Source: Halichondria panicea (lineage: Eukaryota; Porifera; Demospongiae; Suberitida; Halichondriidae). Taken from it: a DNA stretch of 64,000 nt. A program made the position numbers and the translations under genes. This document shows, piece after piece, positions 37,159-48,600 of this stretch; the stretch's first letter is position 1, and every line of letters begins with the position of its first letter. The notes beneath the pieces are model-generated. The model was not told the DNA's origin. It did not search any database and saw only the letters and a program-made list of their open reading frames with translations. The stretch is from contig NC_087382.1 in the NCBI RefSeq assembly GCF_963675165.1, positions 3,635,963 through 3,699,962 of the forward strand, in the 5' to 3' direction.

Positions 37159-40100
37159 GGTGTATGAAATTGGCCGATAGCAGCCTCGTTAAAGGTTATG
37201 GATAATGATGCTATATCATCATTATCCATAACCTTTAACGAGGCTGCTATCGGTCAATTTCAATTATCACAATGAACTGTATAATTGGACAATTGGTGAA
37301 TGAGCCTTTTGAAATTTGAACTGACTTAGCGGTTTTTAATTTGGTGTCTCAAGCGTCTATACTACAACAATGACGTTGTGTCCACTGGAAAACTTTAATT
37401 TGGCCAAATATCTCCAATCGTCAAATTTTTCGTTCAAGAGTGGAAATGGTAAAAGATTATGACGGTTTATTATGTAATGTAAAATTAGTATTAAAATGGA
37501 GTAATTGATTGAGCCATCTGAAAAAATTAAAATTCCCACTGAAAAATATATCGTATTTTGAACGAGTTGCTATAGAAACAAGAACATAATTAGGACATGG
37601 ACTACATAAACACGGAGATTATCGTGAATATCTAATTACACGCAATTAACGAAAACAAAATATGAAAATGTGGGAAAACATTCGCCACACAAATTGCTCA
37701 ACTATAAATGGAAGTCAACAAAGAAACAAGAGATGGGAAAAGGAATAATTTCAACGATCATATTTCAGTACTTAAGATCATGGGGTTTTAATGAAGTATT
37801 TTGATTGGACGACTACAAAACCACACACCTGTCGCCAGAGTGGCTACACACAGGAACGTATATTACTCATTAATAACATTCACAGCACGTACAGATAATT
37901 AAATCAATCAATTCTCTAACATTTTTGAGTGTAGTCTAGTTATTGTCCATCAGACTTTATGGCAGTACACCTCCGAGGCCAAAGACGAACAAATTAATTT
38001 GAATGTAGTTGACAATAACTGTTATAATAGCCACTGGAATGAAAACTGCCTGCTACCTAAGCTATCTCACCTTGGATATAACTAGCTAACAGTCTCATAA
38101 ACTATTGAAAAGAAAGCTTGTCCGTATACAGCATGTAGCCAGTGCTAAGCTTCTAGCTCTACGCTGCTAACTTGTCCATGTCCAAGCAGTGAGCCCCACC
38201 CTTCCTCCAGCCTTCCTGGTGTTTAACAAGCCCCACCCATCTGTTCTGCCCTTGTCAACAAGTGTCTATATCTAGTATAAAATTAGTGCGCCCTCAACGC
38301 TTTTTGTTGATGTTGCAAAGATTCGCCAAAACCCTGTTGTTAAACCCCACCCAGTTGGTACGATACAGACCCTTACGTGAGGTACATTACAGCATAAAAT
38401 AATCATACGCACTCTAGTTACGCTTGAGTAAATGACACTTAATTCACAATAATTGTTTTTTAATTGGAGAATTAATAAATTGCGTGTTTAGGCAATTCCT
38501 GTAGTTTACAGAATCTATGACACGTAATGTACATCGTACTTCCCTAAAAATTAATTGCTGACTGTACCCCCCTCCACACACACACCCACCCACTCACACC
38601 ACACACACACACACACACACACACAACACCACCACCCACACACCCACACACACCCACACACACACACACAATCATGGTTCACTGCAACACAAACTGAAAG
38701 TCCGCTGAAATCATATAAACAAGACAAACATGCAGAGTGCATTCTCAGACTAACAACAATAGTCTAATAGGATCAGCAATTAGCCAGTCTGGACAATGGA
38801 CCACCACCTTACAACACACACCTTGATGAGGTAATAGCATATCAGTACACAACTGCCCACGCTACAGTATTAGCAGGCCACCCTCTGGAATACAGCCAGG
38901 TTAATGGGCCCCAAAGTACTATAGAAGGTAATTTTCGTGGGGTAAAATATTCGTGGTTTTCGTGGTTGAAGCACTGACCACAAATATTTTACCCACGAAT
39001 GAAGCGACCTTGTCTACCTTTACCTGCAGTGCAAGCAGCAACCACGAAAATATTATCCACAAAATGACTAAATACTGCTCAACCACAAATATTTTGTCCC
39101 CCGAAAATTACCCGCTATACGGTATCCATAGCATGTGTTCGGACCTGTGTTAGCAGGCCACCCTCTTATATCAATATCAGCATTAACTCACAATTGCTTG
39201 TAAGAATCTGATTTCCAAGTGATCTAGTCGATTGCGTGGGGTGGAGCCTGTGTGTGGGCAAATACATCAAAGGGAATAAACCACACCCACTACAACACAT
39301 CAAAGTGAGTGTGCTAAAGCTAGCTATGTACAAGACTGCTGTGATGTGATTGAGAGTGAAAATTAACAAAATAGACAAAATAACAATAATTATTGTAAAC
39401 ATCAGACGCTTCATCTCGTCATGTACACATTAACGAACCGATGGTGGAAAAATCCGTGTTAGTGAGAGCTTCCATTTCCCCTTCATCGTTGAGGAACTTT
39501 GATGCCACCAGCTGCGAGGAAAATAGATGTTTATTTAGTGACACACACACACGTTAGAATGAAGATCTAAAGGTCCCTGGTTCGATCCCGGGTTTCGGCA
39601 TTTTTTATATCTCTGGGTTGGCACGCACGCACACACACTAAAACAGGACACAAACAGTCTACCTAGATAATATGATCAACCTTACAGCACACACAGCGAT
39701 TAGTAACACACACACAGACATAACTGAGCAAGTTTTGTTTTTATTAGCACTTGCCAAGATAATAGCTAAGGTTACCAAAGGTTAGGCTCGCTACTGTTTC
39801 AGACTCCACACACAGATTGGAATGTACCCCCCCTCTAGAAACATTGACATCACTAATTAGTACGCTACCATGTAGGAGGTTGCATCATCAGCACTGCGGT
39901 AAACAATATTGGTCATTCATTACCCAGGGCAATGCGTGCAGGGATGTGCCTCCACTGGTCAGTGGTGGTGGTGGTTGGTACTAACCACCTCTAGACACAA
40001 TCAACCACCTCTTAGGCAAGTTTACCACATAATAAGCTATAAAAATGCTGAATTGAGATTGAGGTTTGAAAATAGCACTTCGAATATTCCGGGCACACAC

Positions 40101-43100
40101 ATCCAGCTGCCCATTTTAAGTGATTGAGAATGCCGATAAAAATACACACATAAGACTGTGATTGTGTGTATCCATCTATTGTGTACAACGTGTGTATAAG
40201 TAACCACATCCATTTCCCACGTTACATCTTTACTTACTTAAGTTGCTTCACAAGACCATTACAACAGTGAAGCCTTATTATTAATTGGTTAATTTGCAGC
40301 AGTAACGAACGTGTCAGCTCATTTAATGCTGAACATACCTCGTCAGTCAGTCAGTGGAGTGATAGTCACTACAAACATTCCTAAAATGTACTGTGTCTCA
40401 TGACATGGGGAAATATTAGCAAGTGTTAGAAGCACAGCCTTCAACAAACATGACCTCATCCAAACACTGTACCCATGCAAACACGGTACTCATGCAAACA
40501 CTGTACTCATGCAAACACGGTACCTACCTACTAGTGGAGCCCACTTTAATGGCCACTCATGAAGAGAGGCTAACTGCGATACCAAGGCCAGGTCCCAAAT
40601 GAACAGTTTGTGTACGTATAAAACAACCCCTCAACAAAGGCCACCTCTGTATAAGAGCCGACACATTGTTCCCAAAGGTGTTCGTTATAGAGGTACTATG
40701 TATGTTTACTTTGACTGCTCGTAACTTGAGTCGGGAAGATCCGATTTCAGAAATAAAAAATGCATTCTGTAGCTCTAAGGAGGTCTATCTAATTATGGGT
40801 TTAACTTGAGGCTTTTAATCTGGCCCAAATTTGCTGACACAGCACAGGTGTATCGTCTTCAAATTTTAGCCGATTTTTTGCTAGCTAACTGGCCATAATT
40901 TAAGTTTGGAAGGTTCGCTTCTAGAAAGAGAAGATGTATTATGTAGCTCTAAGGGAGATCTATCTAATGGTGTGTTTAGATCCATGATTGCTAATTGACC
41001 AAAATAAATACATCCCTTCCACTAAATTAGGCTATCAATTAAAACACACATTATAGCATGTACACAAACATTCGCTCGTTAACTGGCTAATCATCACAAG
41101 ACAATTGCTCATCAAATACCAGCTAGGAAAACAAGTTGTAATGGCTTCACAATTCCCAGAGCTACTGTAATTGAACTGCGAAGGTTTCTTAGCAATGAGG
41201 GGACTATGAATTTTAGAATAATGTGCAGCGTCAATAGATACTTGTTAAGCAAGTTAGTGCTGACAATAGCCAATAACAGGATACACTCAGCATGAACACT
41301 AGAGTAGGGGTACACACATTAATCTTGCAAACATAGTATTGTAATGAAGGGCCCCTCCTCCAATCAACAGGATACACTGAGCACGAACACTAGAGTAGGG
41401 GTACACTAGCAGCCCTAGTGATGAAGGGCCTCTCCTCTTCCAATCACAGGCCAGTAGACTACACATAAAGACTAGAGCTGCAGTGCTAGTAGAAGGGCCC
41501 CTCCTCCAATCAACAGGATACACTGAGCACGAACACTAGAGTAGGGGTACACTATTAAATCTTGCAGCCCTAGTAATGAAGGAGGGTCTCTCCTCCAGTC
41601 GCAGTCTACATGTAGTAGACTAAACATGAAGACTACTAGGGGATGTGCCCACACTGGTCAGTGGTGGTGACCCTCTAGACCACCTCTCTTAGGCCTAGTT
41701 TGCCACATGTTAGAGATTGAAGAATGAAACTAGCCACCACTTTTGAATATTCCGGACACATCACTGAAGTAAGGTTTTGCAATAAATTGACCAATACGAA
41801 TACTGTGAGCCTGAATATAATAATTATAAGCACAGGATGACATTGTATATAGGCTGCAAAATTAATTACAAAATAACTCTCTATTCACGTTAATGGACCT
41901 ACAGTATCATTACTAGTAGACAAAGAACACATTATTAATAAGCTATCAGTCAACGATTGACCTTTAGGTTGACCCCATTAACCCCGCAGCCACTCTTGTG
42001 GGGTTACATCAATGGGGTCCTGTTCATTTCGTACATGACACCACGCACGAAATGAACCACACACGAAGCATAAGATTACATTAATAAATGATACTACAGC
42101 GTAGGTCAGAAGAATAGCATCAAAGGATGGTCACTTTAGGGAGGGCTCTGGTTCTCACCACACCAGGTATCCATGGCAACACAATACAGGTGTGTTGCGT
42201 GAACCCACCGGACACACAACTTCTACTAATTGCGCTAATTAAAAGTTAAAAGCTTTGATCTGCTCTAAATGACAGCGGTGAATGAATCTTTGAAAATGCA
42301 GCTGATGAGAATGGAGCCACGTTGAGACTGTGGTATAGAACGAAAAACACAGAACAGACTGAGAGTCTACGCTGTAACGAACTATGCCCATAGAAAATTG
42401 ACTGGTCCCTTACTTAAACCAACGCCCTAGACCACTCGGCCACACTGCCATATAGAGAGAGCTCACTGGCTACAGTTCTATTTGCGTTGAGAGGTTATGT
42501 GGTCAATGTATGGCTTCAAGTATGCTTTATGTGGTTGAGGTGCCTGACTTTTAGCTGGTTGTTTACCGCCATATAGATAGAAGCGCTTTTACAAGGAATT
42601 CAACGGTATATAAAAACTTTGAATTTCAGGGAAATATGACAAAGTTATGACACTTTATGAGGGAAAACTCAACACAAAATGAATAGACTTGCACACTTGC
42701 ACATTGTGGAAAGCAACCGTCTCTATTAGTAATATCAAGAGTTCATTAGGAAGAGTACGCAACTCCACTTAAAACCACAGGGGGCGTACTCTTGATAATA
42801 TTGATGAACACTACACAAGTTGACGAACATTTTCGGCTTATTGAAATAATTATATACATGTACATGTGGTGACATATCGTATAAATGTGAGCATGGAGTC
42901 AAAATATCTTTGTTTTCGGCTTATTCAAATGTAGGTGACATACAGTAAATAACAATGTGACCAACCAGGTCATGCATGACATGTACGTCCATAACATAAC
43001 AACCTTCAGTGGACATTCTGAAACTTAAACATAACATCCTTCATTGGAGATATATTTATATAGTCGGAAGCAACCCGTAATTTTGTTTACGTTGAAAACA

Positions 43101-44123
43101 TTTAGCTTCTAATTTAGCTAATTTGGGCAAAATCACACCACCCAGCAACACCTAATTAAAGGACAAGTGGAATTAAATTGAAACGAAATTCCTGACAATC
43201 TTGAGCGAATTCGATTAGCGATCCCTCCATGCCTTACAAAGGGAGTATAATTATCCCAGTAACGATCTTGACTATGGTATCCCATGGAAGGAAACACAAA
43301 ACATTTGTCAACAACACAATCATGTAGGCAGCCTTTTTGCAGCATGCATGCATGCGATATTAAATTCGTGGGTATAAAAATGCTCGCAATGCATATACTA
43401 TGATACTTATGATCAGCAAACACCGCCATTTTATACCCTCGAAATATACCCGCTATACGGTACCTACTCGACAGTAGCCATTTGCATATAGAGTGGGCCT
43501 ACACACATATAAGAGACGGCTCACCATGGCAACGAGAAACAGTTCCCTTGATGAGAGAGTATTGAAGAAGGAAGGGTTGGAGAGTGACAGTCGCTTGATA
43601 TAGAGCAGAGCCAGAATCACAGAGCAAGGGGAAAACCCTCCCTCCCTGTGTGTGTGTGTGTGTGGGTGTATGGGTATGGTGTGGGTGTGTGTGTGTGTGG
43701 TGTGTGTGTGGGTGTGGGTTAGTAAATGCTAGTTTCTCATAAAGTAATTACTGAGGAATAGCCATCTTGTATCAACACCTCAACCTGCAGTGATTTCGTA
43801 CCTACTAAGATCCACAATATATCCAGTCTTCAGTCTCTTACTGTTGGTCTTACTGGGTATCACATTCAGTACGGTGGACAGTACAAGATCTGTAGAGGAG
43901 GGGTGGGGTAGTGGGCAGAGGGTTAATCAAATAAGTATATTGCTTGCAGACCCAAAATACCGTAATTTAAATATTTGATATTTGTAAACATTTTTTGCTT
44001 TTTGAAAGATTGACTCTGAACTTCAACGACGTGTGTGTGTGTGTGTGTGTGTGGGGGGGGGGAGTACATATAGTAGGTGGTGGGGTGTGTGTGTGGGGGG
44101 GTGGGTGCATGCAGTAGGTGGTG

Positions 44124-44158
<35 letters not shown>

Positions 44159-45009
44159 GTGTGTGGGGGGGGGGGGTGCATGCAGTAGGTGGTGGGGGGT
44201 GTGTACAAATGCTCTCTGCCTTACAGTAATTACTAATTACTAGCATGCACACTGGTACACTGTATCCAAGGCAAGTACTAAAAATGTACTGTCAAATAAA
44301 ACACACACACACAAACACTTCACAAGGGAAGTTTTGAATACACTTGTAATAATCATTGGGCAATGACACTATCGCTAATTACTAAGTCACATGATTACTC
44401 TAATATTAACCGGTTACCTCGATCAATAGCTAGCTAATAAAATTCTAAAATCTAAACCATCTCATCCAAACTCTTCTCCCCTGAACATGGTTGGGCTTCT
44501 ATATGCATAGCAGTATTCTTAATATGATACATACCGGTATGGTGTTACATTGCAAGGATGTTTACTGATACAGTAGGAAAGGAAGTCAGTTATACAATCA
44601 TTAGTCACATGGCATAATATACTTATACACACAGGCGCTAGGCAAGATCAGAACATAACAGGTAGGTGGGGTGGATTGCCCAAACTAGATTTCGAGGATT
44701 TTATCTTCGAGGATGAGGTTCTATTTAAATGTTCGTGTTTCTGGGTCGATCCTCGAAAATAACCAGCTAATAATTCTTGTGAGCCAATGGTACAATACAG
44801 TGTCACAGTGTGTGTGTGTGGTGTGTGTGTGTGGGTGTGTGCAGAGAAGTGGTGTAAGTGTTGTTTGTTGTGTGTGTGTGCGGTATGGACCACGCCCACC
44901 TACCATTTAGGGGCAGCGAGCTTCCGTTGTACTCGTCAACATCATTGCTCATGTATAAATGTTTCTTTACTCGTAGACTTTCTTTAATGGACACTTGAGA
45001 AAACGCCAT
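32133..45009 (-). CDS. CNPPD1: CNPPD1-like cyclin protein, full-length copy
   Basis: - strand exons found: 44904-45009 (start codon, MAFSQVSIKESLRVKKHLYM), 43802-43889 (DLVLSTVLNVIPSKTNSKRL, aligning with [20 protein letters not shown] of human CNPPD1), 39439-39511 (LVASKFLNDEGE), 33749-33810 (DWRLFVSMDEYYQF), 33513-33621 (GWFSYTDLC) and 32133-33134 (terminal). Phases agree where adjacent exons were found (1, then 2; 0, 2, 0). Two stretches are missing: the cyclin-core exon between 43802 and 39511, and the one before DWRLF. The start has a good context (CAAGATGG). CNPPD1 is a Pho80/Pas1-type cyclin-fold protein; a hydrophobic helix begins the last exon. The first two exons lie outside the duplication, so only this copy has the native promoter. 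It is followed upstream by Wnt on the same strand, 677 bp away. Confidence 0.78.
33271..33429. mobile_element. MITE with ...CGTTATACGGTA end (copy 2)
   Basis: Counterpart of 12779-12942, with a few substitutions and a short deletion in the middle. Confidence 0.6.
34009..34272. mobile_element. Long inverted-repeat element (copy 2)
   Basis: Counterpart of 13517-13780, with inverted arms around CTTCCAGCTGCCATAACT. The C-run that follows is shorter than in copy 1. Confidence 0.6.
36137..36208 (-). tRNA. Initiator tRNA-Met, probably decayed (copy 2)
   Basis: The body is identical to the copy 1 gene (GGGCCCATAACCC anticodon region, GATGGATCGAAACC T arm), but the 3' acceptor strand reads TTCTGAT instead of CTCTGCT. 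That gives an A opposite G2 and a G-U at the seventh pair. A T7 run follows. It may be a pseudogene, or tolerated. Confidence 0.75.
37106..37155. repeat. GT microsatellite
   Basis: (GT)n of about 23 units. The copy 1 site (16769-16788) is much shorter. Confidence 0.95.
37166..37261. repeat. 96-bp near-perfect hairpin (copy 2)
   Basis: Arms of 45 bases (37166-37210 and 37217-37261) with a 6-base loop CTATAT and one G-T mismatch. The left arm begins GAAATTGGCCGATAGCAGCC. No coding capacity. It could be a foldback MITE or a hairpin small-RNA source. Confidence 0.85.
37262..39438. other. CNPPD1 intron DNA (copy 2)
   Basis: Equivalent to 16940-19108. Contains CA tracts (38578-38670) and the MITE at 38919-39122. 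No other exon seen. Confidence 0.45.
38919..39122. mobile_element. MITE inside a repeat unit, TA target duplication (copy 2)
   Basis: Counterpart of 18589-18792 with the same flanking TA, so the insertion predates the duplication. Confidence 0.75.
39553..39600 (+). pseudogene. tRNA-Phe 3' half fragment (copy 2)
   Basis: Identical to 19222-19269, including the GAA anticodon loop, the GGTTCGATCC T loop and the trailing T6 run. The 5' half is missing. Confidence 0.85.
41278..41620. repeat. Minisatellite at right duplication boundary
   Basis: GGATACACTGAGCACGAACA-type units start near 41278, 41369 and 41514. Each is followed by CTAGAGTAGGGGTACAC and a GAAGGGCC-CTCCTC block, with degenerate spacers. 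Copy 1 has one unit (about 20988). Confidence 0.8.
42412..42449 (-). pseudogene. tRNA-Leu 5' half fragment
   Basis: The reverse strand GGCAGTGTGGCCGAGTGG, then TCTAGGGCG and TTGGTTTAAG, is the acceptor 5' strand, D arm and start of the anticodon arm of a tRNA-Leu. No matching variable arm, T arm or 3' acceptor follows. Confidence 0.7.
43314..43462. mobile_element. MITE, CCGCTATACGGTA end, single-copy region
   Basis: Shares GCAGCCTTTTTGCAGCATGC, then GATATTAAATTCG and TTATACCCTCGAAATATACC, with the element at 12779-12942. The right end is GCTATACGGTA. Confidence 0.6.
44030..44215. repeat. GT/G-run minisatellite in CNPPD1 intron 1-2 region
   Basis: (GT)n tracts, G-runs and GTAGGTGGTGGGG blocks alternate, with three to four degenerate units. 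Reading frames here are artefacts. Confidence 0.85.
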
Positions 45010-45685
45010 CTTGAAGCAGTACGCTTAGTCGTTCGGGGTGATATATAACTGAGTCCTAAATCTCTCTGTACTAGCTAAAACTTTGGTTACTTTATTAGCG
45101 ATTTTAGAAAGTAGCCATCTTTTTTGCTAAAGCAGATACGCCCACTTGACACTACCGGCATGGTGATGATGTCATCATGACATGTGACAGATATACGCCC
45201 CCACTTAGTGATGATGTCATCACAACACCAACGACTTGTTGCTAATTGTACAACAGTTCATACTGCGCATGTGCAACAGGCAACTGAGCACCCGTTTTAT
45301 GTGTGCAGCAGTATAATTATACAAACAAAATTATCAACTCAACAATAAATAATTATATATAGTGCAGAAACACTAGCTTAGTACTTGTAAACAAATTTGA
45401 ATACACAAAAAAATTTGCTTTTTATCCTGCGCAAACAGATGAAAATAATGATTTATATATACAATGTAATGTAAATTCATGTACTGATCGGGATTACTTG
45501 GTGAAACTGAAGTTAGTTAGTGTACGTTTCAAAACGTATGTAGTGGGTACTGACGTTATAATAATTAAATGGAGTTTAAAAATAATGAAATGAATGATAA
45601 ACTGAAAAGTTAAGAAACAGAATGCCTTTTGGATGGAAAATAATACCTGAAACCTGATTTGGACTATACTCTAAATGTTCTGTTG
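45010..45685 (-). promoter_or_regulatory. CNPPD1 upstream region, paired TGATGATGTCATCA sites
   Basis: Lies between the Wnt stop and the CNPPD1 start. Two identical 14-mers, TGATGATGTCATCA, lie at 45164-45177 and 45209-45222, 45 bases apart. Each contains the palindrome TGATGTCATCA, a bZIP (ATF/CREB-like) site variant, about 155-215 bases upstream of the start codon. Promoter function is inferred from position and exact duplication. Confidence 0.5.
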
Positions 45686-48600
45686 CTATGCACATATGTG
45701 GTACATACTCTGACTCTCAACCACCTCACACGTTATATCACAGCAGAAATGAAAACGACAGTCTCTCTCTTCTCGAACTAAATGCGTCACTTTGACAATT
45801 TCTTTATTGCATTGTCGGCACACTTTTTCACAGCTGTCTGGCCCATTAGTGTGAGGCTCACAGATACGACCCACCACTCCTGTTGACCCGAGAATGGGGT
45901 TGGGAATGCAAAAATCGTAAACACCTCTGAAAATCAGGTCGTTTTCGGTGAAACTCGAACAAACTCCGTTTTTCTTGGGCACCCAAGAGCTCACCGTATG
46001 ACCGTTGGATTCGACGTGGCAAGCTGAACTGAACTTCTCTTTGATTTTGAGGGCAATGGTGTCAATGTCTGTTAGTGGACTGTAGCAGGTCTTCACTGTG
46101 CATGTGCCAGAGACCCCGTGACATTTGCATTGAGCACTTGCGTCTAGAACAGAAGCTCGAATAATCTGTGTGAATGATGAGAAGAAAATAAATAATAGTA
46201 AAGTCTGCAAACACAGAACCAAATTAGCTAGGAAACAGCGGATATTGCCCGCACACCCACACACATGATGAGCCCTACCTGACTCAAATGACACTATCTA
46301 TGGCAGAGAATTGGCTACAAACAAGAGAAACCTTGCCACTAAAAGATCATGCTGACTTTGTTGAATATAAGGCTCTGAGGACCAACTGTATCCCAGCAAA
46401 TTAAGACTAAATTTGGACATATAATAGCATCAATGATCTTAGGCCTAAATCACCCAAGGAATGATAATATCACTGCCTAGCTTGTCAACAAGTTAGATAA
46501 TTATTTTGTGGTTCTAAAAAAATCCCTTTTGTTATTGGCCGTGGGTGCTGTTTCGTTTAATCGATGGCGCAAAGTATTAAATACTTCGAATAAACGTCCT
46601 CTCACACACATACACAGACATGTGCATTCAGTGCTCCGTCGACATAATTAAATAATTAAGGCTGGTAGACTCAAATTACCACAAATATGCAATAACATTT
46701 TTCGCTCAAAACAAACAGCACAACTAGCAAACCCAGTGAATGAACACCTGAACTAGCAGACACACAGGAAGCCATGCAACTCGAGTTAACGACTATTATT
46801 TATGTGAAGCTATTTTTTTATACGTGAGGTTACCATGGAAAAACGAAAAGAATTAATTAATTAGGGTGTCACCTATGTTAATTAAGTGCAGTCCCACAAC
46901 ACGTAGCATAAGGTTAGTGACAACACAAACAGAGGAAGTCCCCCCACCCACTCCACCCCCACACACCCACTCCTCCCCCGCACACACACTTACGTTTTTG
47001 GTTGCCTTAATGTTGTGATCAAAAAGCTCGTCCTTCAGGTCTTTTCCTTTTTTGGAGTCTCTCAATCGCAGAAACTTCTCGGCCACTTGTATTCCATATT
47101 CATCAGAGCAGTGTTTTAATGTGACGTCCTCTTCCACAGTGGTAGGGCCTTCATCACACGTGCATGACTCCAGCTCCCCCAGGGCACAAGCTTGTGTGAC
47201 AGTGTGGGCAATGACCGCCATAGACAGGGCATACACATAGGCACTCTCCTTAAAGACTTCTGTAATGAGTGATGCGTGTGTGTGGGGGGGAGGGAGGTTA
47301 GCGCATGATCTATGTCAAAATGGAACTTAAAAAACTTATAATCATAATAACGCTTGGTTACCATCCGTATTGGTATACCGACACATGGAAACAAGCCACA
47401 TTAAAAGATCCGCATAACGACATATGGAAACCAACCATAACCACGTTATAGTGATGGTTGATTTTAGCCTTAGTTACAAATAGTTGAGGTCAACATCTAT
47501 TGTCATTCACTCAATCAAGAGAGAATTTGAGCAATGCGTATACAAATGATTAGCGGTCCTAATCTGTACTCCGGGTCAATGCAGGTTGTGGCAAACAGAG
47601 GCCAGTGCTGACATCGTACTATGTATGTCCACTGTGGGAGGTCTCTACACATTCCACTCTAAAGCAATTAGTAACTAACTTGACACACCTAATCTCAATC
47701 TCACTCAAGCAATTTCTAGTGTTACACTTTAGGTACGTAAGTACTTAACCATTTATTGGGTACAAATTGTAGCTTGCCAAAGAGGAGATAATGGTTTATT
47801 TTTAGCCGTAAAACTAATTGTTGCATTCGTTTACTCTTATTTAATGTATCCCATGATATGAGGTAAGGTATGCCTATCACATCATTGAGCATATGGAATA
47901 TTAGATAGATATCAAATAACAAGACCTGCGTTCCTATGTACACAGGGTCGGAAGTCGAATCAATCGGAAGGATTGTCTTTACAATTATCATAACATTGAA
48001 CGCTAGCTGTTTAGCCAGGCCATTAATTAAAGGTCACATTCTGAGAAACGAATGCTGTCGGATTATACCCTCGCCTACCTAACTTGGTAAAATGGAAGGG
48101 AAATTTTAATTGTTGAAATTGAACAAATTATTCGATGAATTTATTATTACGAGGTTATGTTAATAAATTATCCTTCTAGCAAATGATTTAATAATAGCTA
48201 CCGACTATTTCAAACGTATTTGCAATGTAATCAAACGTAATTAAGTCTTGAATTATTTATCATTGAGTAGCAGGTGTTCTAGTTGAGCAAAAACAACACA
48301 TTCTTAACCGCTCCAATTGTTCCCTAGTTGCGCACACACACCACCCCCAATCTGTGCGTTTGTATGACCTCTTAGACGCCACGGAAACAATGCACCAATC
48401 GGATTAGGCTAGCCCTAGCTTAATTATACTGACAGAGCTAGAGATCTAGATGTCTGCTTTAGATAGCACATTCTTCAGTACATTGTCGGAATTGATTCAT
48501 GCAGCTATCACAACTCTTGGGTAATTCCTGGGAGCCAAATGTGTTGTTACTATTCAATGCAACGATGCATTTTCGATAATAAAATTAATTATAATAATAC

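Larger units (their letters stand above)
21208..41475 (+). repeat. Copy 2 of ~21-kb direct tandem duplication
   Basis: Collinear with 1-21105 in the same orientation. Homology fades at about 41475 inside a minisatellite whose units (near 41278, 41369 and 41514) are more numerous than in copy 1 (one unit near 20988). Copy 2 differs from copy 1 by a shortened APEX1 remnant, a single 76-bp repeat unit where copy 1 has three, a simpler hairpin at 37166-37261, and clustered changes in the ankyrin and death-like exons of the ROC-COR gene. Confidence 0.95.
41639..43801. other. Unique DNA in CNPPD1 intron
   Basis: Contains a dispersed ACTGGTC-GTGGTGG repeat (41639-41761), two adjacent hairpins (41971-42019, 42022-42057), a tRNA-Leu fragment (42412-42449), GT repeats (43650-43720) and a MITE (about 43314-43462). 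One cyclin-core exon of CNPPD1 should lie between 39512 and 43801, but I could not place it. Confidence 0.4.

Noticed and set aside
42150-42245. Possible missing CNPPD1 cyclin-core exon (reads SRSCVS at its start)
   Set aside because: After the first residues the frame does not match the expected SPC..ML.L.Y..RL pattern, so I could not support it.
43790-43978. + strand frame resembling a short membrane protein (MISYLLRST...)
   Set aside because: It is the antisense of a CNPPD1 exon (43802-43889) with good splice sites and protein similarity on the - strand.
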